Part shown: positions 16,813-25,821 of the stretch, piece after piece
Layout of the letters: every line of letters starts with the position of its first letter
How positions within the stretch are numbered: the stretch's first letter is position 1
Assembly (NCBI GenBank): GCA_016874835.1
Contig: VGTB01000004.1
Location: 1-54,174, forward strand
DNA from: Deltaproteobacteria bacterium
GTDB taxonomy: Bacteria > Desulfobacterota > Syntrophia > Syntrophales > UBA2185
Direction of reading: 5' to 3'
DNA length: 54,174 nt
The notes under the pieces: model-generated
What the model saw: the letters and a program-made list of their open reading frames with translations, nothing else
Databases searched by the model: none
What the model was told of the DNA's origin: nothing
Made by a program: the position numbers and the translations under genes

Positions 16813-17514
16813 CTATTCTTTTATGTAAAACTGCAATTTGAGACCAGCGGTTTCCACAATGTCACCATCTTTAAGATCGTATCGATGATTTACGTCCTGA
16901 CCGTTGACCTTTAACGATTTTCCGCTGGCGGGTGTGATAAAATAACCTTCCTTTCGCCTGTTGACGAGAGCAGCAATCTTGGGAGCAAAAAATCCCTTCA
17001 GATGTATCGCCGCATTATCCTCCTTGCCAATAGTGGTGACCCTTTCTTTAAGCAGATAATCCTTCTTGTCCGTCGTTCCCTCAATGACGATGAAGCCACC
17101 GAGGGCGTCAGGTTTTTCTTTATCCGCAGATGCCAAAATTTTCTTTTGATCGTCCGGTGCTATGACCATGGTCTCGTCCATCGACCGGCCCCTGACAGCA
17201 AAACTCTTCGTATCCGTATCTCTGATTTTATCCGATATGACTTCCATGGTGTGTACGCCGATAAGGACAACATCTCCATTGAATAACTCGCTCTTAAAAA
17301 TTTTCTGACCATTCACATACGTTCCGTTGAGACTGTTCGTGTCCTCGATGAATATCGAGTCTCCCTCCTTGGTAATCTGAGCATGGCGGCTCGACACAGC
17401 CTGATTATCGATAACAATATCATTCTCCGCCTTTCTCCCGATTGACATTACTTCCTTATCAAGCAGTATCTCTTTCACCACGGCTTCTTTGAATTTGAGC
17501 ATAAGTTTCGCCAT
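16813..17514 (-). CDS. Protein with two FHA domains
   Basis: A 233-residue cytoplasmic protein. The N-terminal FHA domain (about 20-90) is complete: SIGRKAENDIVI, SSRHAQI and NGTYVNGQ carry the Gly-Arg, Ser...His and Asn-Gly residues that bind phosphothreonine. The C-terminal FHA-like domain (about 150-230) is degenerate: it has TIGKEDNAAIHL and VNGQDV but lacks the SxxH motif. It therefore probably binds one phosphopeptide. It is the last gene of a kinase-phosphatase-FHA set, three bases after the PP2C stop and with a strong GAGGAGG ribosome-binding site. It is the natural reader of phosphorylation by that kinase. Confidence 0.88.
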   Translation of the reverse strand: MAKLMLKFKEAVVKEILLDKEVMSIGRKAENDIVIDNQAVSSRHAQITKEGDSIFIEDTNSLNGTYVNGQKIFKSELFNGDVVLIGVHTMEVISDKIRDTDTKSFAVRGRSMDETMVIAPDDQKKILASADKEKPDALGGFIVIEGTTDKKDYLLKERVTTIGKEDNAAIHLKGFFAPKIAALVNRRKEGYFITPASGKSLKVNGQDVNHRYDLKDGDIVETAGLKLQFYIKE

Positions 17515-17517
17515 ACA

Positions 17518-18324
17518 TTACCTCCTCAACCATTCCTTCAGTTTCAAGAAATAGGACAACCAGCTTTTTTGTACTATATATCCTATAATTACCGTCACAT
17601 TATCTTTCCCACCGTTCTTATTGGCCGCATCGATCAGTCTGCCGCATGCCTCAACAGGGTTTGCCGTCGATATCACGGCAGACAGGATTTCATCATCGGA
17701 GACCATTGTATTGAGACCGTCAGTACAGAGTATCAAAATATCATTCCTCGCCAGAGTGAGTTCGTCAAAATCCACCTCGACGTCGTGACTCACGCCAAGC
17801 GCCCTGGTGAGAATATTCCTCATCTCGGATTTTTCCGCCTCATCTTTCGTCAATAATTCCCGCCGGACCTGTTCATACACCACCGAATGATCATCCGTCA
17901 ACCGCTCTATACCGCCCGCCCTTACCAGATACACCCTGCTATCTCCCACGTGGGCGATGCTCAGTCTGTTTCCGTTCAGCAGTACCGCGGCTACAGTGGT
18001 TCCCATCCCCTTCCATTGCGGATTACTGCTTGCAGCTTCGTATATCGCCTTGTTCGCAAGCTGCACCGCCGAACCTATGTGGTTCGTCTCCTCAGAGTAT
18101 TCTTCGCGGTATTTGCCGACCTGTACCTCACGCCCCTCCTTTATCCCGCCAAAATAGTCCCTGATAATATCAATGGCTATCTTGCTGGCGATTTCGCCGG
18201 ATGCATGACCGCCCATACCGTCTGCGACAACAAGAAGTCCTCTCTTTTCATCAATATAAAAATTATCTTCGTTATTCGTTCTTACAATTCCCTTATCTGT
18301 TTTACCGCCTACAATAATTTCCAC
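17518..18324 (-). CDS. PP2C-family Ser/Thr protein phosphatase
   Basis: Metal-dependent phosphatase (PrpC/Stp type) of 268 residues with all main motifs in order: RTNNEDNFYID, VVADGMGGHASGE, HVGDSRVYL, LTDDHSVV, LCTDGLN and GGKDNVTVII. The aspartates that bind the two catalytic metals are present. A short basic C-terminal tail contains a hydrophobic WLSYFLKL patch. The start is GTG at 18324, with GGGGAT a few bases upstream. It lies between the CHASE2 kinase (nine-base gap) and the FHA gene (three-base gap), so it probably reverses that kinase's phosphorylation. Confidence 0.93.
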   Translation of the reverse strand: MEIIVGGKTDKGIVRTNNEDNFYIDEKRGLLVVADGMGGHASGEIASKIAIDIIRDYFGGIKEGREVQVGKYREEYSEETNHIGSAVQLANKAIYEAASSNPQWKGMGTTVAAVLLNGNRLSIAHVGDSRVYLVRAGGIERLTDDHSVVYEQVRRELLTKDEAEKSEMRNILTRALGVSHDVEVDFDELTLARNDILILCTDGLNTMVSDDEILSAVISTANPVEACGRLIDAANKNGGKDNVTVIIGYIVQKSWLSYFLKLKEWLRR

Positions 18325-18333
18325 TGGTATCCC

Positions 18334-20808
18334 CTACGCATTTATACATTCAGACAGGTCCCGAACAAGTTCCTTGCCGTGCTGGTATCGTGCCTCTCTG
18401 TCTTTGGCGAGAAGCTTCTCAATAATTTCGACGCATCGTTCAGGCATCTCGGGCGCCAGCTCTCTGAGTGAGACGGGTGAAGCTGTCGTGATATTGAACA
18501 TAAGGGTCGCGATACTCTCGCCCTGAAACGGTTTTTCTCCCGTGAGAAGTTCGTAAAACACGACACCGAGCGAAAAGAGATCGGAACGGCCGTCTACCTT
18601 CTGCCCCGCAATCTGTTCCGGCGACATATAACTCGGAGTGCCAAGAATCACCCCCGTCTGGGTCTTGGAAGAGGTCATTACCCTTGCGATACCGAAATCT
18701 GTTACTTTCACCTCTCCACTCTTCAGGATCATAATGTTTGCAGGTTTGATATCCCTGTGGACAACCCCGTTACTGTGGGCATAATCCAGGGCATGGGCGA
18801 CCGAAGAGATGAGCTTCATCACTTCGGTGGAAGATAATAGATTGCCCTTATTACAGTATTTCGCAAGGTCTGATCCATCAAGAAGCTCCATAGCCATATA
18901 CGCAAGATCGTAATCCTCGCCCACGTCGTAAATAGTAACGATATTGGGGTGGGACAGCTTTCCCGCAGCCTCTGCTTCCCTGAAGAACCTCTTCTTTACT
19001 TCTGCGAGCTGCTCCTCATCCACGTCCTCGTATCGCAATGTCTTTATTGCCACCTCTCTGTTAATCTTGGGGTCCTTTCCTAAGTACACCGTCCCCATGG
19101 CACCACGCCCCAGCTCCTTGACAATCTCATAGCGGCCGAGGGTTGGTTTTGTTTCAGCACTGTCCATGAGCACTGTTGCATCTTTCTTCGCTCCCCCTAA
19201 ACCGAAGATCATGGTTTCACCCGCAACCTTCAGTTTCTTGGCCCGCCCCTCAACATCCTTGAATACTCCGGCCTGCGCAATGTGTTCATACACCGCAACA
19301 GCTTTATTAAACATTCTCTTTCTTTCAAAGTCGAGGCCGAGATTGTAGAGCAGCTCTTTCACGGATTCGTCTTCAATGGGGCACTTCCTGAACTTCTCAA
19401 AGGCCATGTCCAGCATACCCTGCCCCTGGAAAGAGAGACCCAGCATCTTATTCGTCTCCACACTGTCCGCCTCGATGCGCTCTTTCGCCCTTTCCGTAAA
19501 GAAGTACCCTTTGGTGACTATGATCGTATACCCGAACAGGAGAAGAAGCGAGGGATAGATAACCTTTATCCAGTATCCGTGATTCACCAACAGATACATC
19601 CCGGCCCCAATCCATACGAGAAGAAGAACGACGGAGGCAACGGAACTTATCTTCGCTTTCAGTCTTGGAATGGCCAAAGCTAAAAATAAGCCAAAGAAGA
19701 CTATCACACCGGTTTCCAGGGGGAAAGCCCACTCAGGACGCACCACAGGATTTCTGTGAATGATATTGTCGACGACGTTTGCAATAATCCCCCATGACGG
19801 GACATTGGGTCCTATGGGTGTGACCTGCATTGATCCGAGTCCTATGGCGCTTTGAGAAATGATTACAATCTTATTCTTAAAAGCCTCCGTGGGAACTTTA
19901 TTGCTCACCACTTCATAGAAAGGAAAATACGGGAAACTCTTGCTGTAACTGATAAGCATCCTGGCACTCTCGGAAATGGGAATGCTGATATCACCTATCT
20001 TAAGCCCCTTCGACACATTGATATCTTTTATATCGTAGTTCAAATATTTTAAGGTTAATTGCAGGCCAAAAGACGGATACATCCTTCCCTGATAACGTAT
20101 CAGCAAAGGCTCACTCCTTACTGTTCCGTCGGAATCGGGAATGACGTTGATATGACCCAATGCCAGTGCCTTTGCCGCAAAATCGGGAATGGGAGGAATG
20201 ATTTCCCGCGCTGACACAGTTTTTTCGCTCGCGGATACGGGCGAAGAATTCAGCGCTAAGTACTCGGGCACCTGAGCAGCACCAGCATCGATGGAACTCC
20301 CGAGAATAAAGACGACAGGAAGTACCACTCTCTTTGTTTCACTTATAGATGATGAGAGGATGGCATCGTTGTCCAGCTTTTTCTCCGCTTCCTTCAGAAT
20401 CCCATGGATACCGCTTACCTGCCTGTTTTTCATAAAACCGGGATCGTCCTCTATGTTCTTGATAATATCGCGCACTTCCATCAATCCCTGGTTAAAATCT
20501 GCCTCCGAGTAAATGATATTTACCCCTACCACCTTCGCTTCGTACCTGTGCAGCAGTTCAATCATATGGGCGACATATCCCCGGGGCCATGGCCACCGCC
20601 CCATACTGGCAATACTATCATCATCTATCCCCACGACAACTATCGGGGCATTTGATACCCTGTCTCTCAGATTCGTAGCCGCATCGTACATCTTGTATTC
20701 CAGAAACTCCGTCGGAGTCCACTCGAAATAAAAACCGCCAAACGTGAGCAACGTGAGTATGACTCCAATTATGATGTCAGAAATATTCAACTTTGCTAAT
20801 CTCTTCAT
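18334..20808 (-). CDS. CHASE2-domain transmembrane Ser/Thr protein kinase
   Basis: An 824-residue inner-membrane receptor kinase. TM1 (about 9-29) is followed by a periplasmic CHASE2 sensor (about 35-355, with PIVVVGIDDDSI and the LGHINVIPDSDG motif). Three further membrane helices follow (about 367-380, 390-408, 417-437), then a TPR-like helical linker (about 455-530). The Hanks-type kinase domain lies at 559-815: GRGAMGTVY loop, Lys589 in VAIK, HRDIKPAN (684-691), DFG (704-706), and GTPSYMSPEQI in the activation segment. All catalytic residues are present. The ATG at 20808 is chosen for its GGAGG. The CHASE2 ligand is unknown. PP2C and FHA genes follow directly. Confidence 0.93.
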   Translation of the reverse strand: MKRLAKLNISDIIIGVILTLLTFGGFYFEWTPTEFLEYKMYDAATNLRDRVSNAPIVVVGIDDDSIASMGRWPWPRGYVAHMIELLHRYEAKVVGVNIIYSEADFNQGLMEVRDIIKNIEDDPGFMKNRQVSGIHGILKEAEKKLDNDAILSSSISETKRVVLPVVFILGSSIDAGAAQVPEYLALNSSPVSASEKTVSAREIIPPIPDFAAKALALGHINVIPDSDGTVRSEPLLIRYQGRMYPSFGLQLTLKYLNYDIKDINVSKGLKIGDISIPISESARMLISYSKSFPYFPFYEVVSNKVPTEAFKNKIVIISQSAIGLGSMQVTPIGPNVPSWGIIANVVDNIIHRNPVVRPEWAFPLETGVIVFFGLFLALAIPRLKAKISSVASVVLLLVWIGAGMYLLVNHGYWIKVIYPSLLLLFGYTIIVTKGYFFTERAKERIEADSVETNKMLGLSFQGQGMLDMAFEKFRKCPIEDESVKELLYNLGLDFERKRMFNKAVAVYEHIAQAGVFKDVEGRAKKLKVAGETMIFGLGGAKKDATVLMDSAETKPTLGRYEIVKELGRGAMGTVYLGKDPKINREVAIKTLRYEDVDEEQLAEVKKRFFREAEAAGKLSHPNIVTIYDVGEDYDLAYMAMELLDGSDLAKYCNKGNLLSSTEVMKLISSVAHALDYAHSNGVVHRDIKPANIMILKSGEVKVTDFGIARVMTSSKTQTGVILGTPSYMSPEQIAGQKVDGRSDLFSLGVVFYELLTGEKPFQGESIATLMFNITTASPVSLRELAPEMPERCVEIIEKLLAKDREARYQHGKELVRDLSECINA

Positions 20809-21042
20809 TTTCCCTCCCTTCAATAACTCGCCAGGGAACACATGCCAACTCTCACTTCCCTCTGGGACGCGACAAGGTGAAAGGGCATATATTTACCTCT
20901 CCGTAACGCTTCTGCCCCGGTTGAACACGTCATGTAATCACCGCCCACGAAGACAAACTGTATATAAATCCCGGAGAGGTTTAATATAAGTAATGTTTTA
21001 TATTATCAGTAATTTCAGTCAAATTCTACAAAATAATTACAC
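20809..21042. other. Upstream region of the kinase operon
   Basis: No gene is seen. ACCTCTCCG (20895-20903) is repeated inverted at 20972-20980, so a leader RNA of the kinase operon could form a long stem. The promoter for the leftward kinase operon should lie here or just to its right. No -35/-10 pair is convincing. Confidence 0.4.
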
Positions 21043-21069
21043 AAAAAAGAAGAATTCCAGAGGATTTCT
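21043..21069 (-). terminator. Rho-independent terminator of the RND efflux operon
   Basis: On the minus strand AGAAATCC (21069-21062) pairs with GGAATTCT (21058-21051), with one mismatch and a three-base loop. TCTTTTTT follows (plus-strand A run 21043-21048). It lies 46 bases after the last gene of the efflux operon. Confidence 0.65.
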
Positions 21070-21114
21070 CACACGATCGACAAGGAGAGAAAATAAAGGC
21101 ACTCATGAGATGTT

Positions 21115-21405
21115 TCAGACGCTCTCTTCCACAGGCAGAATGAACCCCTTCACTCCGGCCCTCGGATGTTCCTTCTTCAATCGCCTGATCACGTCATATA
21201 CCACGGGAACGTCATTGTCGTGCGCAGCAATGAAGAGCACATTATTTTTGCCCGGCCAGCAGTGTGTTCCCAGCTTCGGTTCCGCTTCAATTCCCTCGCC
21301 GCGCGCCTCTTCCATTTTCGTATATGCCCTGATACCGGATTGTTTGAACGCGGCAATGACATCATAGTCCGCTGCTTCACAATACACAATAAGAAACATT
21401 TTCAT
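21115..21405 (-). CDS. PII-like PG0541-family transporter-associated protein
   Basis: A 96-residue soluble protein resembling the PG0541 group of PII-like small proteins, which are usually encoded next to RND efflux pumps. It shows the alternating beta-alpha pattern of the ferredoxin-like PII fold (MKMFLIVYCEAADYDVIAAF; NNVLFIAAHDNDVPVVYDVI) and a Cys-Trp pair (HCWPGKNN) in the middle. Members are thought to regulate the linked transporter, but the ligand is not known. It is the last gene of the TetR-TolC-adaptor-pump operon, about 80 bases after the pump gene, and is followed by a terminator. Confidence 0.75.
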   Translation of the reverse strand: MKMFLIVYCEAADYDVIAAFKQSGIRAYTKMEEARGEGIEAEPKLGTHCWPGKNNVLFIAAHDNDVPVVYDVIRRLKKEHPRAGVKGFILPVEESV

Positions 21406-21484
21406 CGGTACTTGTCTCCGAAATTCTCGCGGGAGCGCAGAACATTCCTTAAGGCCTCAGATACAAAAGCGGTAAATCGACCCT

Positions 21485-24400
21485 TCAGGACACAGGTGCT
21501 TCGTCTTCCTTTGTTTTCTTCCATCCCAATATTCTGAATTTTTTACTCCGTTTGATCATTTCCTGCCAGTCGTCAAAAAGATCATAGGCTGCAGGGACGA
21601 CGACGAGTGTAAGAAAGAGCGAGGTGAGCAATCCTCCGATGACCGCAATGCCCATGGGCGATCGTGTTTCCGCGCCCTCACCCAGACCGACCGCCACGGG
21701 GAGCATTCCGAAAATCATCGCGAACGTCGTCATGAGAATAGGCCTCAACCTTACCGGCCCGGCTTGCAGAATGGCTTCCCTCCTTGTCATACCCCTCTCT
21801 CTGAGAGTGTTGGTATAATCCACCAGCAGTATCGCATTCTTTTTCACCAGTCCCATAAGAAGAATGAGGCCGATAAAACTGAATATATTGAGTGTTTTTC
21901 CTGTGAGTATCAGAAAACCGAAAGCACCGATGAAGGATAAAGGCATGGAAAGAAGCACCGTAAACGGATGGATGAAACTCTCGAACTGAGAGGCCAACAC
22001 CATGTACGCCATGATAACGCCAAGGATAAGAGCAAACATCAGATACTGAAAGGATTCGGCCATGGTGTCTGCCATTCCCTTATATTTCGGTGTGTATTCC
22101 GGTGTGAGCACATTGGCCGCTATCGCGTCGAGCTCTCCTTTGGCCTGCCCGAGAGGCTTTTTCTCCAGACCCGCAAAGACGGTGATCGCCCTCTGTCGAT
22201 CCACCCTGTTGATGATGTTGGGACCGCCGCCCTCTTTGATACTGACGACATTCGCAAGGTCAACGAGTCTTCCATCTCTTGCCCTCACATAGAGCCTCCC
22301 CACATCGTCCGGATTCATCCTGCTTTCCGGATTCAGTCTGACCCTCACGTCGTATCGCCTCCCCCGCGCTTCATCTTTGTACTTGGTCACGTCAACTTCA
22401 CCGCTGATGAGAAGGTTCACGGCTTCCGCAACGGTCGCAACATTCAATCCAAGGTCAGCCGCTTTATCTCTGTCGATGAAGACCTTCAGCTCCGGCTTAC
22501 CTGCCTCAAGAGAAGTATCCACATCCACAACACCGGGTAATTGCGAAAATTCAGCGACGATCTGTCTCGTATAATTCTGAAGTACCCCCAAATCCGGTCC
22601 GCGAACGCTGTACTGAATCGGCACGGTTCTCACGCCGCCACCTATGAGAGACACATTTTCCGCCGATGATTTAAGACCCGGAATCTGCTTTAACTTCCTC
22701 CGCAGCTCCGTCATGATCTGATCCTGACTTTTCTTTCTCTCTCTTTTGCTCTTGAGGGTTGTAAAAAAAACGGCTTTGTTGATCTCCTGTGTGCGACCGT
22801 ACCCGAGGGAGTAGTAATATGCCTTGACTTCTGGAAATTCCTTCAAGGCATCCTCGGCCTTTCTGAAAAGTTCATCTGCCATGTCGATGGAGTAATCGAT
22901 CGGAGCCTCCAAACGCACGATAAACTGGCTCTGATCCTCCGGAGGTACGAGTTCCTTTCCCATAAACCTGGTCATAAAAAGACTGACAATAAAGATGATG
23001 AGGGCCGCAATGAGTACCATATTGCGATGCTGAAGCGATACTCCCAGAAGCTCTCTGTATGTCCGTTCTATTCCTTTATATATTCCTTCAATGAAATCTC
23101 CCATCCTGTAAACGAAAGCGAATCGACCTGTGCGAACCCCGTGTTCTGCAGTTTTCTTATCATGCGGCTTCAACATGATCGATGCCATCATGGGAGTCAA
23201 CGTGAAGGACACAATGAGAGACACCATCACCGCAAAGACTACCGTGTATGCAAACTGTAGGAAAAATCTTCCTATGATCCCCTTCATAAATGCCACAGGG
23301 AGAAAAATGGCGACTATGGCAAAAGTAGTCGCCATCACGGCGAGACCGATTTCAGAGGTGGCGAAAGATGCTGCTTCCCTGGGTGCCATTCCCTCCTCGA
23401 TGTGACGGTGGATATTTTCGATGACGATAATGGCATCATCAATAAGAATTCCAACCGAGAGGGAAAGGGCCAGCATGGTCATATTGTTAAAGGTAAATTG
23501 AGAGAACTTGATGAGGGTAAACGTGGCAATGACAGACACGGGGAGCGCGATCGCACTGATGAGGGTTGTCCTGATATTCCTGAGGAAAAGAAAAACTGCG
23601 ACAACAGCCAAAAAGCCTCCCATGATCAGGTGATGTTGCACCTCATTGATGGAGCGCTTGATGAACGTCGACTGGTCAAAGGCGATATTGATGTTCATTC
23701 CCGGAGGCAAAGTTTTTCTAATTTTTTCTATCTCCTTCTTTACCCTCTCAATCACCTCGACCGTGTTTGTACCGGACTGCTTCTGGATGCCCATGCCTAC
23801 GGCAGGAACGCCATTAAACCGTGCGAGGGAGCGCCTCTCCTCCATTCCATCTTCTGCTCTCCCCACATCCCTGATACGTACAGGAGCACCTTTGTAATAC
23901 GCCACAATCAAATCATTGAAATCGGATACCTGGGGAAACTCGCCTTTGATCTTTACCGAATATTCCTTGGAAGCACTTTCAATACGCCCTCCCGGCAATT
24001 CCACGTTTTCACGCTGGAGCGCCTGTGAAATATCACTCGGCGCTATCTCATAAGCCCTCAACCTGTCCGGATCAAGCCATATCCTCACCTGCCTGAGTCT
24101 CAATCCCCCCATCCTGATGGCACCTACATCGGGAATTTTCTGAAGCTGTACCTTCAGGATCTCATCAACGTAGGTAGAAAGATCCCGCACCGGCATATTA
24201 CCACTGAGATTAATCCACAGTACCGGATTGGCGTCCGGATCAACTTTTTCAATAACCGGTTCATAGATGTCCGTTGGTAATTTCGAGCGAATCGTCGAAA
24301 CCTTCTCCCTCACGTCCTGCACGGCGAGATCAATATCCCTCTCCAAGACAAACTCCACCGAAACAATAGATGTCCCTTCAACACTCTGCGAAGTGATCGT

Positions 24401-24634
24401 CTTCACGCCATTGATGGTATTCACCACCTCTTCGATCTTGTCGGTTACGTCAATGTCCATAACCTCAGGACTTGCTCCCTTGAGTTTCGTCGTGATGTTG
24501 ACGATGGGGAAATCAACTTTGGGGTAGAGATCCACGCCAATATCCGGGTAGCTGACAATCCCCAGAACGATAAGGGCCATGATGAACATGGTGGCAAAAA
24601 CGGGGCGTTTTATGGAGGTATCAGCGAGCCACAT
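21485..24634 (-). CDS. RND multidrug efflux pump, inner-membrane subunit (HAE1)
   Basis: Proton-driven exporter of 1049 residues, the usual AcrB/MexB length. It has the twofold repeat of TM1, periplasmic porter loop and TM2-6, then TM7, loop and TM8-12. Asp399-Asp400 in GILIDDAIIVIENIH on TM4 and the Lys in LMGLVKKNAILLVDY on TM10 are the proton-relay residues. The signature GFLAVVAVFLFLRN opens the TM2 region. It forms a tripartite complex with the adjacent adaptor and the TolC-type channel. Its start overlaps the adaptor stop by 14 bases. The substrate range cannot be read from sequence. Confidence 0.95.
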   Translation of the reverse strand: MWLADTSIKRPVFATMFIMALIVLGIVSYPDIGVDLYPKVDFPIVNITTKLKGASPEVMDIDVTDKIEEVVNTINGVKTITSQSVEGTSIVSVEFVLERDIDLAVQDVREKVSTIRSKLPTDIYEPVIEKVDPDANPVLWINLSGNMPVRDLSTYVDEILKVQLQKIPDVGAIRMGGLRLRQVRIWLDPDRLRAYEIAPSDISQALQRENVELPGGRIESASKEYSVKIKGEFPQVSDFNDLIVAYYKGAPVRIRDVGRAEDGMEERRSLARFNGVPAVGMGIQKQSGTNTVEVIERVKKEIEKIRKTLPPGMNINIAFDQSTFIKRSINEVQHHLIMGGFLAVVAVFLFLRNIRTTLISAIALPVSVIATFTLIKFSQFTFNNMTMLALSLSVGILIDDAIIVIENIHRHIEEGMAPREAASFATSEIGLAVMATTFAIVAIFLPVAFMKGIIGRFFLQFAYTVVFAVMVSLIVSFTLTPMMASIMLKPHDKKTAEHGVRTGRFAFVYRMGDFIEGIYKGIERTYRELLGVSLQHRNMVLIAALIIFIVSLFMTRFMGKELVPPEDQSQFIVRLEAPIDYSIDMADELFRKAEDALKEFPEVKAYYYSLGYGRTQEINKAVFFTTLKSKRERKKSQDQIMTELRRKLKQIPGLKSSAENVSLIGGGVRTVPIQYSVRGPDLGVLQNYTRQIVAEFSQLPGVVDVDTSLEAGKPELKVFIDRDKAADLGLNVATVAEAVNLLISGEVDVTKYKDEARGRRYDVRVRLNPESRMNPDDVGRLYVRARDGRLVDLANVVSIKEGGGPNIINRVDRQRAITVFAGLEKKPLGQAKGELDAIAANVLTPEYTPKYKGMADTMAESFQYLMFALILGVIMAYMVLASQFESFIHPFTVLLSMPLSFIGAFGFLILTGKTLNIFSFIGLILLMGLVKKNAILLVDYTNTLRERGMTRREAILQAGPVRLRPILMTTFAMIFGMLPVAVGLGEGAETRSPMGIAVIGGLLTSLFLTLVVVPAAYDLFDDWQEMIKRSKKFRILGWKKTKEDEAPVS

Positions 24635-25745
24635 GAATCTTCACCCCTTCGGAGAGATTATTCTGACCGACAACGACAACCATCTCCCCTTTCTGGAGAC
24701 CTTCCACAATCTCCATATACTCCCCATACTTGCTTCCAATCTTCACCAGCCTCTCCCGTGCCCTATCTCCTTCTGCAACAAAGATCTTCATGTTTGTGTT
24801 GTCATAAAGAATTGCCGTCACAGGTACCACGACAACATCCTTGGCTTGGCCGGTATAGAGAGTTACCTTGGCAAAAAGGCCTGGTTTAAGACTATTATCA
24901 TGATTGGGAACCAGTGCTTCCACCTGGAGACTGCGGGTTCTCTCATCAAGACTCGGGTAGATTGTACTCACACGCCCCTTGAATTCTCTTCCCGGATAGG
25001 TATCGACCTTTAACGACACATCCTGTCCTGCTCTCAACTTTCTCACCTCTTTCTCCGGAACTGTAAAACTCAGCTTAATCGGGTCCGATTGAATAATCCA
25101 TAAGAGAGGCGTTCCGTTCCTGACATAGTCGCCTACATTCACCTTTTTTTCTTTCACGAGTCCGCGCATGGGAGAATAGATTTTCGTTTTTGCCAATTTT
25201 TCTCTCGCAAGTTCCAGTGTCGCCTTTGCCCTGTCCAGATCTCCCTCCGCAAGTTCCTTTCGTGCCGAAATATCATCGAACTGTTGCTTCGTCACAAGTT
25301 CCTCTTTGTAGAGAGCCGCCTTCCTTTCATATTCAAGCTTTGCGTTTGCAAGACTTGCCTCCGACTGTCTCAGGGCCGCCTGGGATCTCTGTACTTCAAG
25401 CCGGTAATCCGTTTCATTAATTTCGGCAACGACCATTCCCTTTGAAACCCACGAACCTTCTATAACCTTGATGCTTTTTACTATTCCATCCACTTCTGAG
25501 CTCAGGATAACCTCTTCATATGGTTTCAGGGTGCCGATCGTCTCAATGAAAGGCCTGAGTGACTGACTCTCCGCATTCCAGACCTTCACGTTCATCACCC
25601 TCTCCTCAACGTTCTTCGCCTCATTTCCTTTGCACCCGAAATTCGCTACGCCAAAAAAGAGAATACAAAGAACCGCGAAGAGGATACTGAGTGTGGATGC
25701 ACGCTCTCCAGTGACCCGTCCTGATAGCAGTCGTTTCCTTAACAT
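24621..25745 (-). CDS. RND efflux periplasmic adaptor (MFP)
   Basis: A 374-residue membrane-fusion protein linking the inner-membrane pump to the outer-membrane channel. After an N-terminal membrane segment (about 16-38) come a lipoyl-like half-motif (GTLKPYEEVILSSEVDGIVK), a helical hairpin (about 100-160) rich in Ala, Leu, Glu and Lys, the second lipoyl half (KIYSPMRGLVKEKKVNVGDYV), and beta-barrel and membrane-proximal domains. A cysteine after the hydrophobic segment (NFGC) might be lipidated but is not a canonical lipobox. The ATG at 25745, with GGAGAAGG upstream, is preferred to the TTG at 25760. Confidence 0.93.
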   Translation of the reverse strand: MLRKRLLSGRVTGERASTLSILFAVLCILFFGVANFGCKGNEAKNVEERVMNVKVWNAESQSLRPFIETIGTLKPYEEVILSSEVDGIVKSIKVIEGSWVSKGMVVAEINETDYRLEVQRSQAALRQSEASLANAKLEYERKAALYKEELVTKQQFDDISARKELAEGDLDRAKATLELAREKLAKTKIYSPMRGLVKEKKVNVGDYVRNGTPLLWIIQSDPIKLSFTVPEKEVRKLRAGQDVSLKVDTYPGREFKGRVSTIYPSLDERTRSLQVEALVPNHDNSLKPGLFAKVTLYTGQAKDVVVVPVTAILYDNTNMKIFVAEGDRARERLVKIGSKYGEYMEIVEGLQKGEMVVVVGQNNLSEGVKIHVAR

Positions 25746-25821
25746 GAACCTTCTCCCCAACGATATGAATCTCTCGAAAAATTGTTCCTAACACAACACT
25801 CAATTCCTTTATCCCGCCACT

